Shown: one piece after another, positions 8,167-17,010 of the stretch
Numbering within the stretch: position 1 is the first letter of the stretch
Layout of the letters: every line of letters starts with the position of its first letter
DNA from: Bacillota bacterium
GTDB taxonomy: Bacteria > Bacillota > JADQBR01
Direction of reading: 5' to 3'
DNA: 32,465 nucleotides
Assembly (NCBI GenBank): GCA_016278515.1
Contig: JADQBR010000013.1
Coordinates: forward strand, 1-32,465
Program-made: the position numbers and the translations under genes
The notes under the pieces: model-generated
What the model was told of the DNA's origin: nothing
The model's database searches: none
What the model saw: only the letters and a program-made list of their open reading frames with translations

Positions 8167-8368
8167 AGGTCTTCTCTTCTTCTTTGGAAACATCTGTTTT
8201 CTTTGCCCTTGCCTCTACCCCAATAGCTTCTATTTAATGTACTGCTTCATCCAATCCCTCTTCATTCAGTGAAGCAACTACTACTTTCGCACCAACTTCA
8301 GCCTGTGATTTGGCCATTTTTTTTCCTAAACCGCACCCAGCTCCAGTATTGCAACTTTCTCTACGAGA
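8167..8368 (-). pseudogene. Short-chain dehydrogenase/reductase, decayed N-terminal fragment
   Basis: Reading the minus strand from about 8368, an EKVAI segment is followed after a frame slip by TGAGCGLGKKMAKSQAEVGAKVVVASLNEEGLDEAV. That is the NAD-binding TGxxxGxG start of an SDR protein. A TAA stop at 8234-8236 interrupts it, then IEAIGVEARAKKTDVSKEEE continues in the same frame before homology ends at about 8167. With a frameshift, a stop and no C-terminal half, the gene is dead. It occupies most of the 350-base gap between the acyl-CoA dehydrogenase and hydroxyacyl-CoA dehydrogenase genes, so the operon once had another dehydrogenase. Confidence 0.65.
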
Positions 8369-8467
8369 CTGAGACTATACGGTTAAAGAATGACTTAAGA
8401 TATCCCTCCCAATGTATGTATTTGTATATAACCTGGTCTTTATTATTCCGGTAAAAATCAACACTCT

Positions 8468-9610
8468 CTAAATATCCATTGATCGTTTTAATAATTCCTT
8501 AGCAATCACAATGCGTTGAATTTCAGAGGTTCCTTCATATATCATAGGTGCTCTGACTTCTCGATAAAGTTTTTCTACTGGGGAATCCTTGGATAAGCCG
8601 TCGCCTCCGAATATTTGTACCGTAGCGTTAGCAGCATTAAACGCAACCTCTGTCGCAAACATCTTTGCCATACTGGATTCCATGGTCGCATTCTTCCTTA
8701 AGTCCTTTTGCCATGCTGCAGAATAAACAAGTAGCTTTGCCGCTCTAATCGAAGTAGCCATTTCTGCAAGTTTAAATTGAATGGCCTGGAATTTAGATAT
8801 TGGCCTACCAAATTGAACTCTGGATTTTGCCCTTGAAATTGAAAGTTCTAAAGCAGTCTCTGCAAGTCCCACTGCCATAGCACCAACTGTCGTTCTGAAA
8901 ATATCCAGATTACTCATGGCTATTTCAAAGCCTGATCCTAAATTCCCCAATAAGTTTTCACTTGTAATTTTACAATTATCAAATTCCAGGTCGCCCAGGG
9001 TATGAGGAGCAATGATTTCACGAGGCTTCACTTTTAGTCCATAATTCTCCTGATCAACAATAAAGGCAGATATCCCTTTATTGCCGCCATCAGGATCAGT
9101 TTTTGCGAAAACTAAATAAAAATCTGCTACCCCCGCTCCAGAAATAAACTTCTTTTCTCCATTGATTATATAGTGGTCACCAACCTTTTCAGCTATCGTC
9201 CGTATGCTTGCAACATCAGAGCCTGCCTCTTTTTCTGTTAAAGCAAATGCTCCTAGCTTTTCTCCAGTCGCTAAAAGTGGCAAGTACATTGACTTTTGTT
9301 TCTCGTTTCCAAATATTAAAATAGGATATCCGCCTAATCCTTGCGCAGCAAAGGCCCCATCCAGTTCCGAACATAAACGGCTTAATTCTTGTCTAATTAT
9401 ACAAAGAGCTGTAACATCATATGCTTTATTTAGTTTTCCTCCAAATTTAACCGGAAACATATAGTCAAACAACCCTGCATCGGCCATTAATTTTACTCTC
9501 TCTTTGTCGGTAAACTTCCTTCCGGTTGATTTTTGATTATTAAACTGTTCAGCAAAATCGATAACTTGATTCTTTATTTCTACATAATAATCAGATAGAT
9601 TAAAATCCAT
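8468..9610 (-). CDS. Acyl-CoA dehydrogenase
   Basis: This 380-residue flavin acyl-CoA dehydrogenase introduces the trans-2 double bond into acyl-CoA, passing electrons to an ETF that is not in this window. The FAD and substrate loop ALTEKEAGSDVA is present, as is the C-terminal catalytic motif IYEGTSEIQR with Glu359 as the expected base. Length and architecture are standard for the soluble short/medium-chain class. The ATG follows GGAAGGAG. The decayed ATP-grasp gene lies upstream and the decayed SDR gene downstream. Chain length or branching preference cannot be inferred. Confidence 0.9.
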   Translation of the reverse strand: MDFNLSDYYVEIKNQVIDFAEQFNNQKSTGRKFTDKERVKLMADAGLFDYMFPVKFGGKLNKAYDVTALCIIRQELSRLCSELDGAFAAQGLGGYPILIFGNEKQKSMYLPLLATGEKLGAFALTEKEAGSDVASIRTIAEKVGDHYIINGEKKFISGAGVADFYLVFAKTDPDGGNKGISAFIVDQENYGLKVKPREIIAPHTLGDLEFDNCKITSENLLGNLGSGFEIAMSNLDIFRTTVGAMAVGLAETALELSISRAKSRVQFGRPISKFQAIQFKLAEMATSIRAAKLLVYSAAWQKDLRKNATMESSMAKMFATEVAFNAANATVQIFGGDGLSKDSPVEKLYREVRAPMIYEGTSEIQRIVIAKELLKRSMDI

Positions 9611-9711
9611 ATTAAAACTCCTTCCTATGACCTCTATGTGAAAATCATAAATACAGTACTAATAACCATTAGATATCCAACTCTAGGTTATTACCAATTG
9701 ATAAAGTATCT

Positions 9712-10085
9712 TTACATCCCCACTGCAGTTATAGCTATCAGATTAGACTCACCCTCTTTAAAGTCGTCACAATTTTAATACGACTTGTGATATATCAACT
9801 ATTACACTTGCTAGTTTTCCAATATCAACGCCTGTTTTCTCCCTATACCTCTTAATAATGGATAGCTTGAAACTGTTTGGCATATCAATAACTTTTTCAG
9901 CTTCCACAGGTATAGTACCATTGAGAAATCTTTAAACTTCTACACGATTCCACCTAGTCCTAATGTTAGTACTGGTCCAAATGTTGGGAGCGTTATTAAT
10001 TCCAGCAAATAATTGGGTATTCAATTTGAATCTGCTTCTCTAAATAAAATTCCTTGAACATATTGAAATACCTTATTGGCATTAT
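9712..10085 (-). pseudogene. ADP-forming acyl-CoA synthetase, ATP-grasp C-terminal remnant
   Basis: On the minus strand, short blocks in shifting frames reproduce the C-terminal ATP-grasp domain of ADP-forming acyl-CoA (acetate-CoA ligase type) synthetases. In order they are TQLFAGIN, then PTFGPVLTLGLGGI (9946-9982 region), a TAG, KFKDFS, then KRYREKTGVDIGKLASVIVDISQVVLKL, then ESNLIAITAVG. Several stops and frame slips separate them. No N-terminal CoA-binding part is recognisable up to 10318. This explains about half of the 708-base gap. The remaining 10086-10318 stretch is AT-rich, and I identify nothing in it. Confidence 0.6.
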
Positions 10086-10318
10086 CTAAAATCCTTGCAA
10101 ACTCTCCGCATTCATATAATCCTTACCGTTCTGATAAGTATAGTTCTTTATAGACAAACGATAACTGGAATCAGCTACCTCACGGGTAGCAAGAATTTGA
10201 TTAATAGTTTATTATGGTCATTATAGTGAACAACGCCAACGGCTCCTTGCACTACTCAATAGCGGTTTTAGCTGAAGATGTCTAATTATCGAAAATCCAT
10301 AGCATACTACTTCAAACG

Positions 10319-10930
10319 TTAAAAACCAATCCAATGTAATTTATCGCTCTTTCTCGGAGGTGCCGGGGGTTGTTGATCTGGGATACCAATTGGTATCACC
10401 GCTACTAATTCCCTATCTTCAATGCCTAATACATTATTTATTTCTTGTTCAGCCCAAGCCGGGCCTGTCATCCAACACGTTCCGAGTCCTTCTTGATGTG
10501 CTACCAAGCAGATATTTTGAATTAAAGCTGATGCGCTTTGGATACAACCGATCCTACTAAGTTCAATTAACTTCTTTTCTGAATCTAGGCAACAAACATT
10601 TTGCCTGAAGTCTGGGATATAAACTAGTATAATGACAGGTGCATTACCTAGATTTTCGAAAAAATTTAGAGTCAATCTAATGATTTTTGGGTTAGAGTAA
10701 AATTCTTTGTCCAACTCTGTCTTTATGTGTCGTTTGATGTTTTTTATTCTTTCAACCACTTGCAGCCGTTTTCCCCCTGTAACTACATAAACATCCCAAG
10801 GCTGTTGATTCACGTTCGACGGAGCCCATAGAGCGTGTTCTAATATCTTCTGAATCATTTTTTGGGATGGTTGCTTTTCCTTAAATCTCCTAATAGACCT
10901 TCTTCCTTTCAGCACCGTAGTCAACTGCAT
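10319..10930 (-). CDS. Nitroreductase-family FMN oxidoreductase
   Basis: This is a 203-residue nitroreductase-fold flavoprotein. It has the N-terminal RRSIRRF FMN-phosphate motif, APSNVNQQPW, a central GTCWMTGPAW segment, and the C-terminal PIGIPDQQPPAPPRK tail of the family. The ATG at 10930 follows AAAGGGGAG; an upstream in-frame start would add 14 residues without a better ribosome site. The family reduces nitro groups, enones, quinones or flavins, so the substrate is undetermined. It sits downstream of LivK but beyond a hairpin terminator, so it may have its own transcript. In this setting, enone or enoate reduction, or flavin recycling, is plausible. Confidence 0.8.
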   Translation of the reverse strand: MQLTTVLKGRRSIRRFKEKQPSQKMIQKILEHALWAPSNVNQQPWDVYVVTGGKRLQVVERIKNIKRHIKTELDKEFYSNPKIIRLTLNFFENLGNAPVIILVYIPDFRQNVCCLDSEKKLIELSRIGCIQSASALIQNICLVAHQEGLGTCWMTGPAWAEQEINNVLGIEDRELVAVIPIGIPDQQPPAPPRKSDKLHWIGF

Positions 10931-11004
10931 AAATATCTCCCCTTTAACTGCCCTCAGGAAATAAAGGACCACTTTTGTTCAGCTAACCCTCTTTCAAGCA
11001 AATA

Positions 11005-11058
11005 CCAAAAAAGGCTTACTATCCATCTAATAATTCTGATAAATCCGAAGTAAGCCTT
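11005..11058 (-). terminator. Rho-independent terminator after livK-like gene
   Basis: A perfect 10-bp stem, AAGGCTTACT (11011-11020) with AGTAAGCCTT (11049-11058), is followed on the minus strand by a run of T residues. It begins 36 bases after the LivK stop and would separate the binding-protein transcript from the nitroreductase gene. Confidence 0.7.
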
Positions 11059-11094
11059 GTTTTGGCCTGAATAGTGTGAACCTATTTAAAAAAA

Positions 11095-12270
11095 TTAAAA
11101 GCGTTCTACTATTTTGCCTTCCCTAATGGTTAATGACATCGGCAAAGCTTCGATCTGCCCGTTTTCGTCAAAAGTAATTGCTTTACCTCTGGGGCTATCA
11201 AATTCTCCGTTTCTGATAACTTCTGCTACTTTTTCGGCGTCAAGTGTGCCAGCTTTCTCTACGGCCTGCACATATACTTGGAAGGCATCCCAATTCTGTA
11301 GGTGCAACTTATTGGGCAACGTGCCATAGTTGTCTTGTACTGCCTTAACAAACTCCTGGTTAAAATCATTCTTAAAGGAAGGCACATAAATGTCCTCAAA
11401 CCATATATCTTCAATAGATTTTCCTGACATTTCGATTAAGTTTTCGTCAACTCCCCCACCCATAACTAATTTAGCTGCTTCCAGTTGGTAATTGTCCATT
11501 TCTCTAAGAAAAGCAGCTGTAGCGGGAGGAGAACTCAGAATGATGGCTACTGCGTCCGGTTCAAGTGACTTTATATTAGCAACTTGAACAGCAAAATTAC
11601 TTTCTGAAGCTTCAACCTGCTCTGTTGCCACAATTTCAACACCATATTTGGGCAATTCTTCCTGAAATAATCCTGTTAAGTACTGCCCATAATCCAATTT
11701 ATCGGCAATAATCGCTACTTTTTGGGCTTTTATGTTTTTCACTACATCTTCAACAAATGCCATTCCATCTTGTCTTTGTGTTGTGTTAACCCTAAATAGG
11801 AGCGGATGGCCTTTGAGGGTAACATCCGGGTGTTTTGCACCAGGAACAATATGCACAATTTTAGCTTCTCTGGTAATCTCTTTAACGGCCAATGTTGGCG
11901 TACTGAAACTTCCACCAATTATTGCGTCAACTTTATCTTGGTTAATAAATTTTTTAAAAGCTGTAACTGATGTCTCTGCGTTTCCTTTACTGTCTGCAAA
12001 AATCACCTCTACAGGTCTACCTAACAACCCTCCATTATCATTCACCTTATCAACAACAAGTTGAGCTGCCTCTTGAGCATACTGCCCCCATGGAGCAGCG
12101 TCCCCAGTTGCAGGTTGAATTAAACCAATCTTTATAGGTTCTACTTTATCACCTGATTGAGAACCATCAGAAGATGAAGAACCGCCTTGGCCTTGGGTCC
12201 CTCCACAACCGGCAAGCGCTAAAACTACAATTAACAAAACTCCAGTAAATCCTATCCCTTTAAACTTCAC
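11095..12270 (-). CDS. ABC transporter substrate-binding lipoprotein, LivK/branched-chain amino acid type
   Basis: This is a 391-residue periplasmic-binding-protein type I lipoprotein (Peripla_BP_6). A signal peptide with lipobox LALAGC puts the lipid-modified Cys at residue 22, followed by a Gly/Ser/Gln linker. The mature part starts EPIKIGLIQPATGDAAPWG and has the two-lobe fold with ADSKGNAETSV and VVDKVNDNGGLLGRPVEV. GTG 12270 is the start, with GGGGGAG seven bases upstream. It would capture the substrate for the LivHMGF complex. Homologues bind amino acids but also aromatic and other carboxylates, which fits this catabolic setting. It is separated from the permease genes by the flavoenzyme gene and has its own promoter and terminator, allowing high expression. 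Confidence 0.88.
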   Translation of the reverse strand: MKFKGIGFTGVLLIVVLALAGCGGTQGQGGSSSSDGSQSGDKVEPIKIGLIQPATGDAAPWGQYAQEAAQLVVDKVNDNGGLLGRPVEVIFADSKGNAETSVTAFKKFINQDKVDAIIGGSFSTPTLAVKEITREAKIVHIVPGAKHPDVTLKGHPLLFRVNTTQRQDGMAFVEDVVKNIKAQKVAIIADKLDYGQYLTGLFQEELPKYGVEIVATEQVEASESNFAVQVANIKSLEPDAVAIILSSPPATAAFLREMDNYQLEAAKLVMGGGVDENLIEMSGKSIEDIWFEDIYVPSFKNDFNQEFVKAVQDNYGTLPNKLHLQNWDAFQVYVQAVEKAGTLDAEKVAEVIRNGEFDSPRGKAITFDENGQIEALPMSLTIREGKIVERF

Positions 12271-12347
12271 ATTGTTCTCCCCCTTTTGAGTAATTGGTGC
12301 TTAACTGTATTTCTGCAAAATCAGTTACCTGTTTCACCCCCTAGCGC

Positions 12348-12377
12348 ATTATATTTGCAAAAACTCTCTATAAACAA
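12348..12377 (-). promoter_or_regulatory. Predicted sigma-A promoter for the livK-like gene
   Basis: On the minus strand TTGTTT (12372-12377) and a consensus TATAAT (12348-12353) are 18 bases apart. They lie about 80 bases upstream of the LivK GTG start, in the gap after the flavoenzyme gene. The -10 is perfect; the -35 matches only its first half well. Confidence 0.4.
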
Positions 12378-12407
12378 ACATTTTTTCTTTGTTTAATTAA
12401 CTAGCTT

Positions 12408-14348
12408 TTATTCTTGAGAAGCCATTTCTAATTTTCTAATTGCGAAATAACCTTGTTGAACAGCATCCGCAATGTTACCGGGATTGTAGCAGCTACCAAT
12501 ACATATGAAATGTTTTTTGCCATGGCTACTAAGTAAACTTCTGTTAGAATTAAACCCCCTGGCATAAATAAAATAGTCCAATTGCAGCTTTATTATCTGA
12601 TTTGTCTGATGGTCCTTCAGTACTGCTTCACCAGTTTCGACATTCAAAACTTCATGTTTGAACTTGAACAATACCTCTAAATCTTCTAATTTTTTAATCA
12701 GCGATGCTCTATAAAGTGGATTTAAGTTTGTACCTAGCTCATTCTTAGGGGACCTGCTAATAACAACCACTTCATTGTCATTTGAGGCTGCCAAAAGGGC
12801 CGCTTCTAAGCCACTCCCTCTTGCCCCATAAACCACTATTTTACGATGAGTCAATTGAGGACTCTGTCTAATAAAACTGCTAATGTCAGCGCAGCAATCA
12901 ATATCTATACCTGCAATGTTTGGAATTACAGGCAACCCTCCTGTTGCTACTACTACCCTTTCTTCTTTTAACATAGCCAAGCTATCTATTTTATGGTTAA
13001 GCTCAACATTAATATTCAGACGTCCAACAGTGTCAAGAAGATAATTCCTAAACCATTGCCATTTATCCTTACCTGGTACTGATGCCACAACATCCAACAT
13101 CCCCCCTAAGTGTTCTTCTTGCTCATATAGGGAAACTTGGAACCCATTCTTAGCAAAGTTAATTGCAGCAACCATACCCGAAGGTCCGCCACCTACCACG
13201 GCAATGGAAGAATTACGATTGAGTCCGGTAACAAAAATCTCATTACCTTTACGACCTAACTCTGGATTAATTGCACATCTTAAACCTTTATGCTCAACTA
13301 AGTGTTGTGAGCAAAATCCACAAGAAACACATTTTCTAATCGGCATTTGCAGCATCACCTTGCGTGGCCACGTAGGCTCGCTCAAAAAATTTCTTCCAAC
13401 AGCAATAAAATCTGCTTTTTTCTGAGACAAAATTTGTTCCGCCATACCCGGGTCTCGAATAACACCCACCGCTATAGTCGGAATATTTAGTTTCTCTTTT
13501 ATCTTTTCAGCTAAAGGAACTCTCCAAGCTTCAGGCGCCCAAACAGTATCAACGTTTTTGTCAAGTGTCTCATGAATACCAGTGGTAATATGAAGCGCAT
13601 CAGCACCAATTTCCTGAAATACCCTAGCAAATTTCGTACTTTCGGGTATATCGAGCCCACCGTGTACAAATTCTTTAACACTCATTCGCACAATCACTGG
13701 AAATTGCGATCCAACTGAAGACTTGATACCGTTAATAATTTCAACAACAATTCTTGCCCTGTTTTCTAAAGATCCACCATATTGGTCGGTTCGTTTATTC
13801 GTATAAGGAGAAATGAACTGATTTAATAAATATCCATGAGCAGCATGTAACTCAACTCCGTCATAGCCAGCTATTTTTGCCCTATAACTAGCTTTAATAA
13901 AGCTTTCTATAATATGCTTAATCTCTTCGATAACCAAGACCCTTGGTCGTGACTTCATCAATTTTCAAGGAATTTCCGACGGAGCCACCACTTGAACCCC
14001 TTTTGTAATACTCTGTGTTGTCTGTCTCCCGGCATGTGCCAATTGGGCAAAGGCTTTGCAATCATAACTATGAATACTTTCAACTAATGCAGCGTGCCCA
14101 CTTATATAGGCATTATTATCAATACGTAACTGCAATGGGCTCATATTACCCTCGGGGCTTTTGACGCTGCTAGCCTCTACAATTATTCCACCCGCTCCAC
14201 CCCTTGCTCTAATCGAATAATACCTCAATATAGCCTCAGTTACTTCACCATTTATTCCAGCATAATTTGTCTCCATTGGCGCCATAAAAATTCTGTTTTT
14301 GATTGTAATCTTCCCTAATGTACCTTCGGAGTATAAAGTCTCGTACAT
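12408..14348 (-). CDS. FadH / 2-enoate reductase-like flavoenzyme with in-frame TGA (candidate selenoprotein or nonsense pseudogene)
   Basis: One frame of 647 codons contains a single internal TGA (13965-13967, codon 128). The N-terminal OYE-type TIM barrel reads KNRIFMAPM, ..HGYLLNQFISPYTN and TTGIHETL (tyrosine and histidine of the enoyl-reductase site). A 4Fe-4S motif C-x2-C-x2-C-x11-C (CVSCGFC) follows, then FAD and NAD(P) Rossmann domains (AVVGGGPSGM). The FMN/FeS/FAD architecture and length match 2,4-dienoyl-CoA reductases, 2-enoate reductases and BaiCD/BaiH enzymes. The ATG at 14348 follows GAGGG. The TGA replaces the residue after SEIP; 23 bases later a hairpin with GGU loop resembles a bacterial SECIS. 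If TGA is read as selenocysteine the product is full length; otherwise the gene is dead. Confidence 0.75.
13933..13947 (-). promoter_or_regulatory. Candidate bacterial SECIS hairpin
   Basis: On the minus strand ACCAAG-GGT-CTTGGT forms a perfect 6-bp stem with a three-base loop starting with G. A flanking G-T wobble could extend it. The loop begins 24 bases after the in-frame TGA. Known bacterial SECIS elements have a G-starting apical loop roughly 16-37 bases after UGA, and the E. coli fdhF loop is GGUCU; here the same GGUCU string occurs. The hairpin could be coincidental. Confidence 0.45.
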
Positions 14349-14607
14349 CAATATCCCTCTTTCTATAATAGAGTCAGAAATTCGGTGTCTTAAGGTAAAG
14401 GTGCTCCAAAAAAAACATTAAAAAGAAGAAAAATAACATCGCAAAAAGCCTTGAAGTATCATGTTCACCCCAACCAAAAACCACTGGAAAAGAATGCTTT
14501 GCAGCGTATTGATAGTAACTTACATTGTAGCTTTAATGTCACAAATACTATCTTGACAGAGGGCCCGCTTTTTTATACTTTTTACGATTAAGCCTTATAC
14601 AGATTTG

Positions 14608-15471
14608 TTAGTCAGAAGTTTTACCAAATAACCCAGTCGGTTTCCAAATTAAAATAGCAATCAAAATAATGTATCCCACTACATCTTTCCAACCACTACC
14701 AAAAAATGTAGCGGTAATAACCTCTGCACTGCCTAATAATAAACCGCCAATAACTGCACCACTTATACTCCCCAAGCCTCCCAAAACAACAACGATAAAT
14801 CCCTTTATAATAGCGGTAGAGCCCATGGTAGGATAGAGGTTTATTAATGGTGCCAGGAGTATGCCGCTGAGCGCAGCTAACCCCCCAGCAATTCCAAATG
14901 CATACATATATGTCCTACTACTATTTATTCCCACCAGTGAAGCAGCAGTCACATTCTGTGACGTAGCTCTAAGAATCTTTCCGATTTTAGTACTTTTAAT
15001 TACTAAATTCAGTGCAAGGATAACAGCAATACCACAAACTATAATAAGGATCTTTTGTTGGGTCAAAATGAGCCCTTTGACTTCAATGGGAATTTCAAAG
15101 GGACTTGGCAGTCTTTTCGGATTAGCACCGAAAACATACTGTATTAGATTGGCTAAAATAATACTAAGTGCAAAACTACTTAAAAAGGGAGACATATAAT
15201 CCCGATTCAGTATAGGCCCAATTGCTACTCTTTCCAAAACAAAAGAAATAATAACAACTAGCCCAACAGCAATTAACCCTCCCCAAACGTAGGACAAACC
15301 ATAAGCTTTAGTTAAGAACATAGTTATGTATGCTCCTATCATATAGAGCTCTCCATGGGCAAAGTTCAAAACTCCCATAATGCCAAATATTAGTGATAGA
15401 CCGCTGGCTACTAATCCATAGGTCATACCAAGCACGACGCCATTAAATAATTGTTGTAATAAAAGATCCAC
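14608..15471 (-). CDS. livH: Branched-chain amino acid-type ABC permease LivH
   Basis: This 287-residue inner-membrane permease has about eight hydrophobic helices. It carries the LivH hallmarks GLVASGLSLIFGIMGVLNFAHG near the N terminus and IKGFIVVVLGGLGSISGAVIGG near the C terminus. It pairs with LivM to form the channel driven by LivG and LivF. GTG 15471 is the start, preceded by GAGGAGG at proper distance. It is the last gene of the LivM-LivG-LivF-LivH run, 30 bases after LivF. This order is unusual, since liv operons often run K-H-M-G-F. Downstream lies a 256-base gap, with no clear terminator, before the flavoenzyme. Confidence 0.9.
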   Translation of the reverse strand: MDLLLQQLFNGVVLGMTYGLVASGLSLIFGIMGVLNFAHGELYMIGAYITMFLTKAYGLSYVWGGLIAVGLVVIISFVLERVAIGPILNRDYMSPFLSSFALSIILANLIQYVFGANPKRLPSPFEIPIEVKGLILTQQKILIIVCGIAVILALNLVIKSTKIGKILRATSQNVTAASLVGINSSRTYMYAFGIAGGLAALSGILLAPLINLYPTMGSTAIIKGFIVVVLGGLGSISGAVIGGLLLGSAEVITATFFGSGWKDVVGYIILIAILIWKPTGLFGKTSD

Positions 15472-15501
15472 CGACTAAACCTCCTCGCTTTGCTGGGTCA
15501 A

Positions 15502-16206
15502 TCATCCCCCCAAGTATGCCTTTAAAACATGTCCATCTTGGAGCAATTCCTGACTTTCCCCTGACAAGGTTATTTGCCCGTTTTCAAGTACATAGGCTCT
15601 ATCAGCCAATTGAAGAGCCATGTAAGCATTCTGCTCGACCAATACTATGGTCATGCCTTTTCGATGTAAGTTATTAATTACTTCCCCAAGTTTCTCGACT
15701 ACAATAGGTGCCAACCCTAGAGAAGGTTCATCGAAAAGAATTAGGTCAGGTTCGGACATCAATCCCCTACCAATCGCTACCATTTGTTGCTCGCCACCGC
15801 TCAAGGTTTTTGCTTTCTGTTTTGCTCTTTCCTTTAAAGCAGGAAAAAGTTCATAAATTTCTGACATATTTTCTTTTACATTTTTATAATTATTTAAAAC
15901 CAGCCCTCCAAGCTCTAAGTTTTCTGCCACAGTCATCTCTGGAAATAGCTGCCTGCCCTCAGGAATATGAGCAATACCGGCATTGGTTATTTGAGGTGCA
16001 GGTTTACCTCCTACTTCTTTACAATTAAGGAGTATTGATCCTGCTTTAGGTTTAACTAAACCAGAAATCGCCCGTAATAGAGTAGATTTTCCTGCACCAT
16101 TAGCACCAATAATGGCTATTATTTCCCCAGGGTATACCCTTAAATTTATTTCTTTTAAAGCTGTAATCTTACCATAGTTAACCATAAGATCTTTTATCAC
16201 TAACAT
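15502..16206 (-). CDS. livF: Branched-chain amino acid-type ABC ATPase LivF
   Basis: This 234-residue ATPase has Walker A GANGAGKST, signature LSGGEQQMVAIGRG, Walker B LILFDEPSLGL and the LivF C-terminal VLENGQITLSGES. It energises the LivHM channel with LivG. ATG 16206 is preferred because GGAGG is eight bases upstream; an alternative TTG two codons earlier is too close to that site. It follows LivG after 18 bases. All nucleotide-binding residues are intact, so the transporter is probably functional. Confidence 0.92.
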   Translation of the reverse strand: MLVIKDLMVNYGKITALKEINLRVYPGEIIAIIGANGAGKSTLLRAISGLVKPKAGSILLNCKEVGGKPAPQITNAGIAHIPEGRQLFPEMTVAENLELGGLVLNNYKNVKENMSEIYELFPALKERAKQKAKTLSGGEQQMVAIGRGLMSEPDLILFDEPSLGLAPIVVEKLGEVINNLHRKGMTIVLVEQNAYMALQLADRAYVLENGQITLSGESQELLQDGHVLKAYLGG

Positions 16207-16224
16207 AAGCAAATCCTCCTGTAG

Positions 16225-17010
16225 TTAATGGCTGTTATGTTGATGATTTGTCCCTAGATATACCTCTACTACCTTTGAGTGTTCTTTAATAGTATTTGGA
16301 GGCCCTTCGGCAATTTTTTGGCCATGGTTTAATACTACTATGTTTTCGCAAAGGCTCATTACAAATTTCAAATCGTGCTCCACTAACAAAATAGTAATAC
16401 CAAAATCCTTCTGGATTTTTTTTAAGATACTGGCCATCTGCATTGTTTCCTTGTTGTTTAGTCCTGCAGCAGGTTCGTCTAACAATAGCAATTGGGGTCG
16501 TGTAGCTAAAGCTATTGCGAGACCCAATTTTTTTTGATTACCATAGGATAAATTTGAAGCCCTAGTCGAACTTAAATGTTCCATCTCACAGTACCGTAAA
16601 GTTTGATAGGTTAATTTTTTTAATTCATCTTCATTATTTCTGAAGTTTTTTGTTTTCCATATTGAATCCCATAAATTGTATCGATTCAACAAAAACGTAC
16701 CTGTTAAGACGTTATCAAAAACAGTTAAATGAGAAAACATATTTGTTTGTTGGAACGTTCTTACTAGATGCATTTTCGCAATAGTTTCAGGAGCAGTTCC
16801 TGTAATGTCTGTTTCGTTAAATATTACTTTGCCACTGGTTGGGCTTAAAAAGCCAGTAATTATATTGAATAATGTAGTTTTACCTGCACCGTTTGGCCCA
16901 ATCAATCCGCATATTTGACCTTCAAAAACCCTGAAATTAACATCATCTACAGCTCTTAATCCAGCAAAATATTTAGTCGCTTGGCTAATTTCTAACAGTA
17001 ACTTTGCCAT
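16225..17010 (-). CDS. livG: Branched-chain amino acid-type ABC ATPase LivG
   Basis: This 261-residue ATPase has Walker A GPNGAGKTT, signature LSYGNQKKLGLAIAL, Walker B LLLLDEPAAGLN and the H-loop VEHDLKFV. The long insert between Walker A and the signature is normal for LivG. Its ATG lies inside the 3' end of livM (26-base overlap) behind GGGGAG, implying translational coupling. It partners LivF on the cytoplasmic face of the LivHM channel. Confidence 0.92.
   Translation of the reverse strand: MAKLLLEISQATKYFAGLRAVDDVNFRVFEGQICGLIGPNGAGKTTLFNIITGFLSPTSGKVIFNETDITGTAPETIAKMHLVRTFQQTNMFSHLTVFDNVLTGTFLLNRYNLWDSIWKTKNFRNNEDELKKLTYQTLRYCEMEHLSSTRASNLSYGNQKKLGLAIALATRPQLLLLDEPAAGLNNKETMQMASILKKIQKDFGITILLVEHDLKFVMSLCENIVVLNHGQKIAEGPPNTIKEHSKVVEVYLGTNHQHNSH

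Noticed and set aside
13958-14348. Reading the flavoenzyme as two separate genes (a 5' barrel fragment and a 517-residue protein)
   Set aside because: The second frame starts inside the TIM barrel, is in the same frame as the first, and has no ribosome site before its TTG/ATG. One gene with an internal TGA is simpler.
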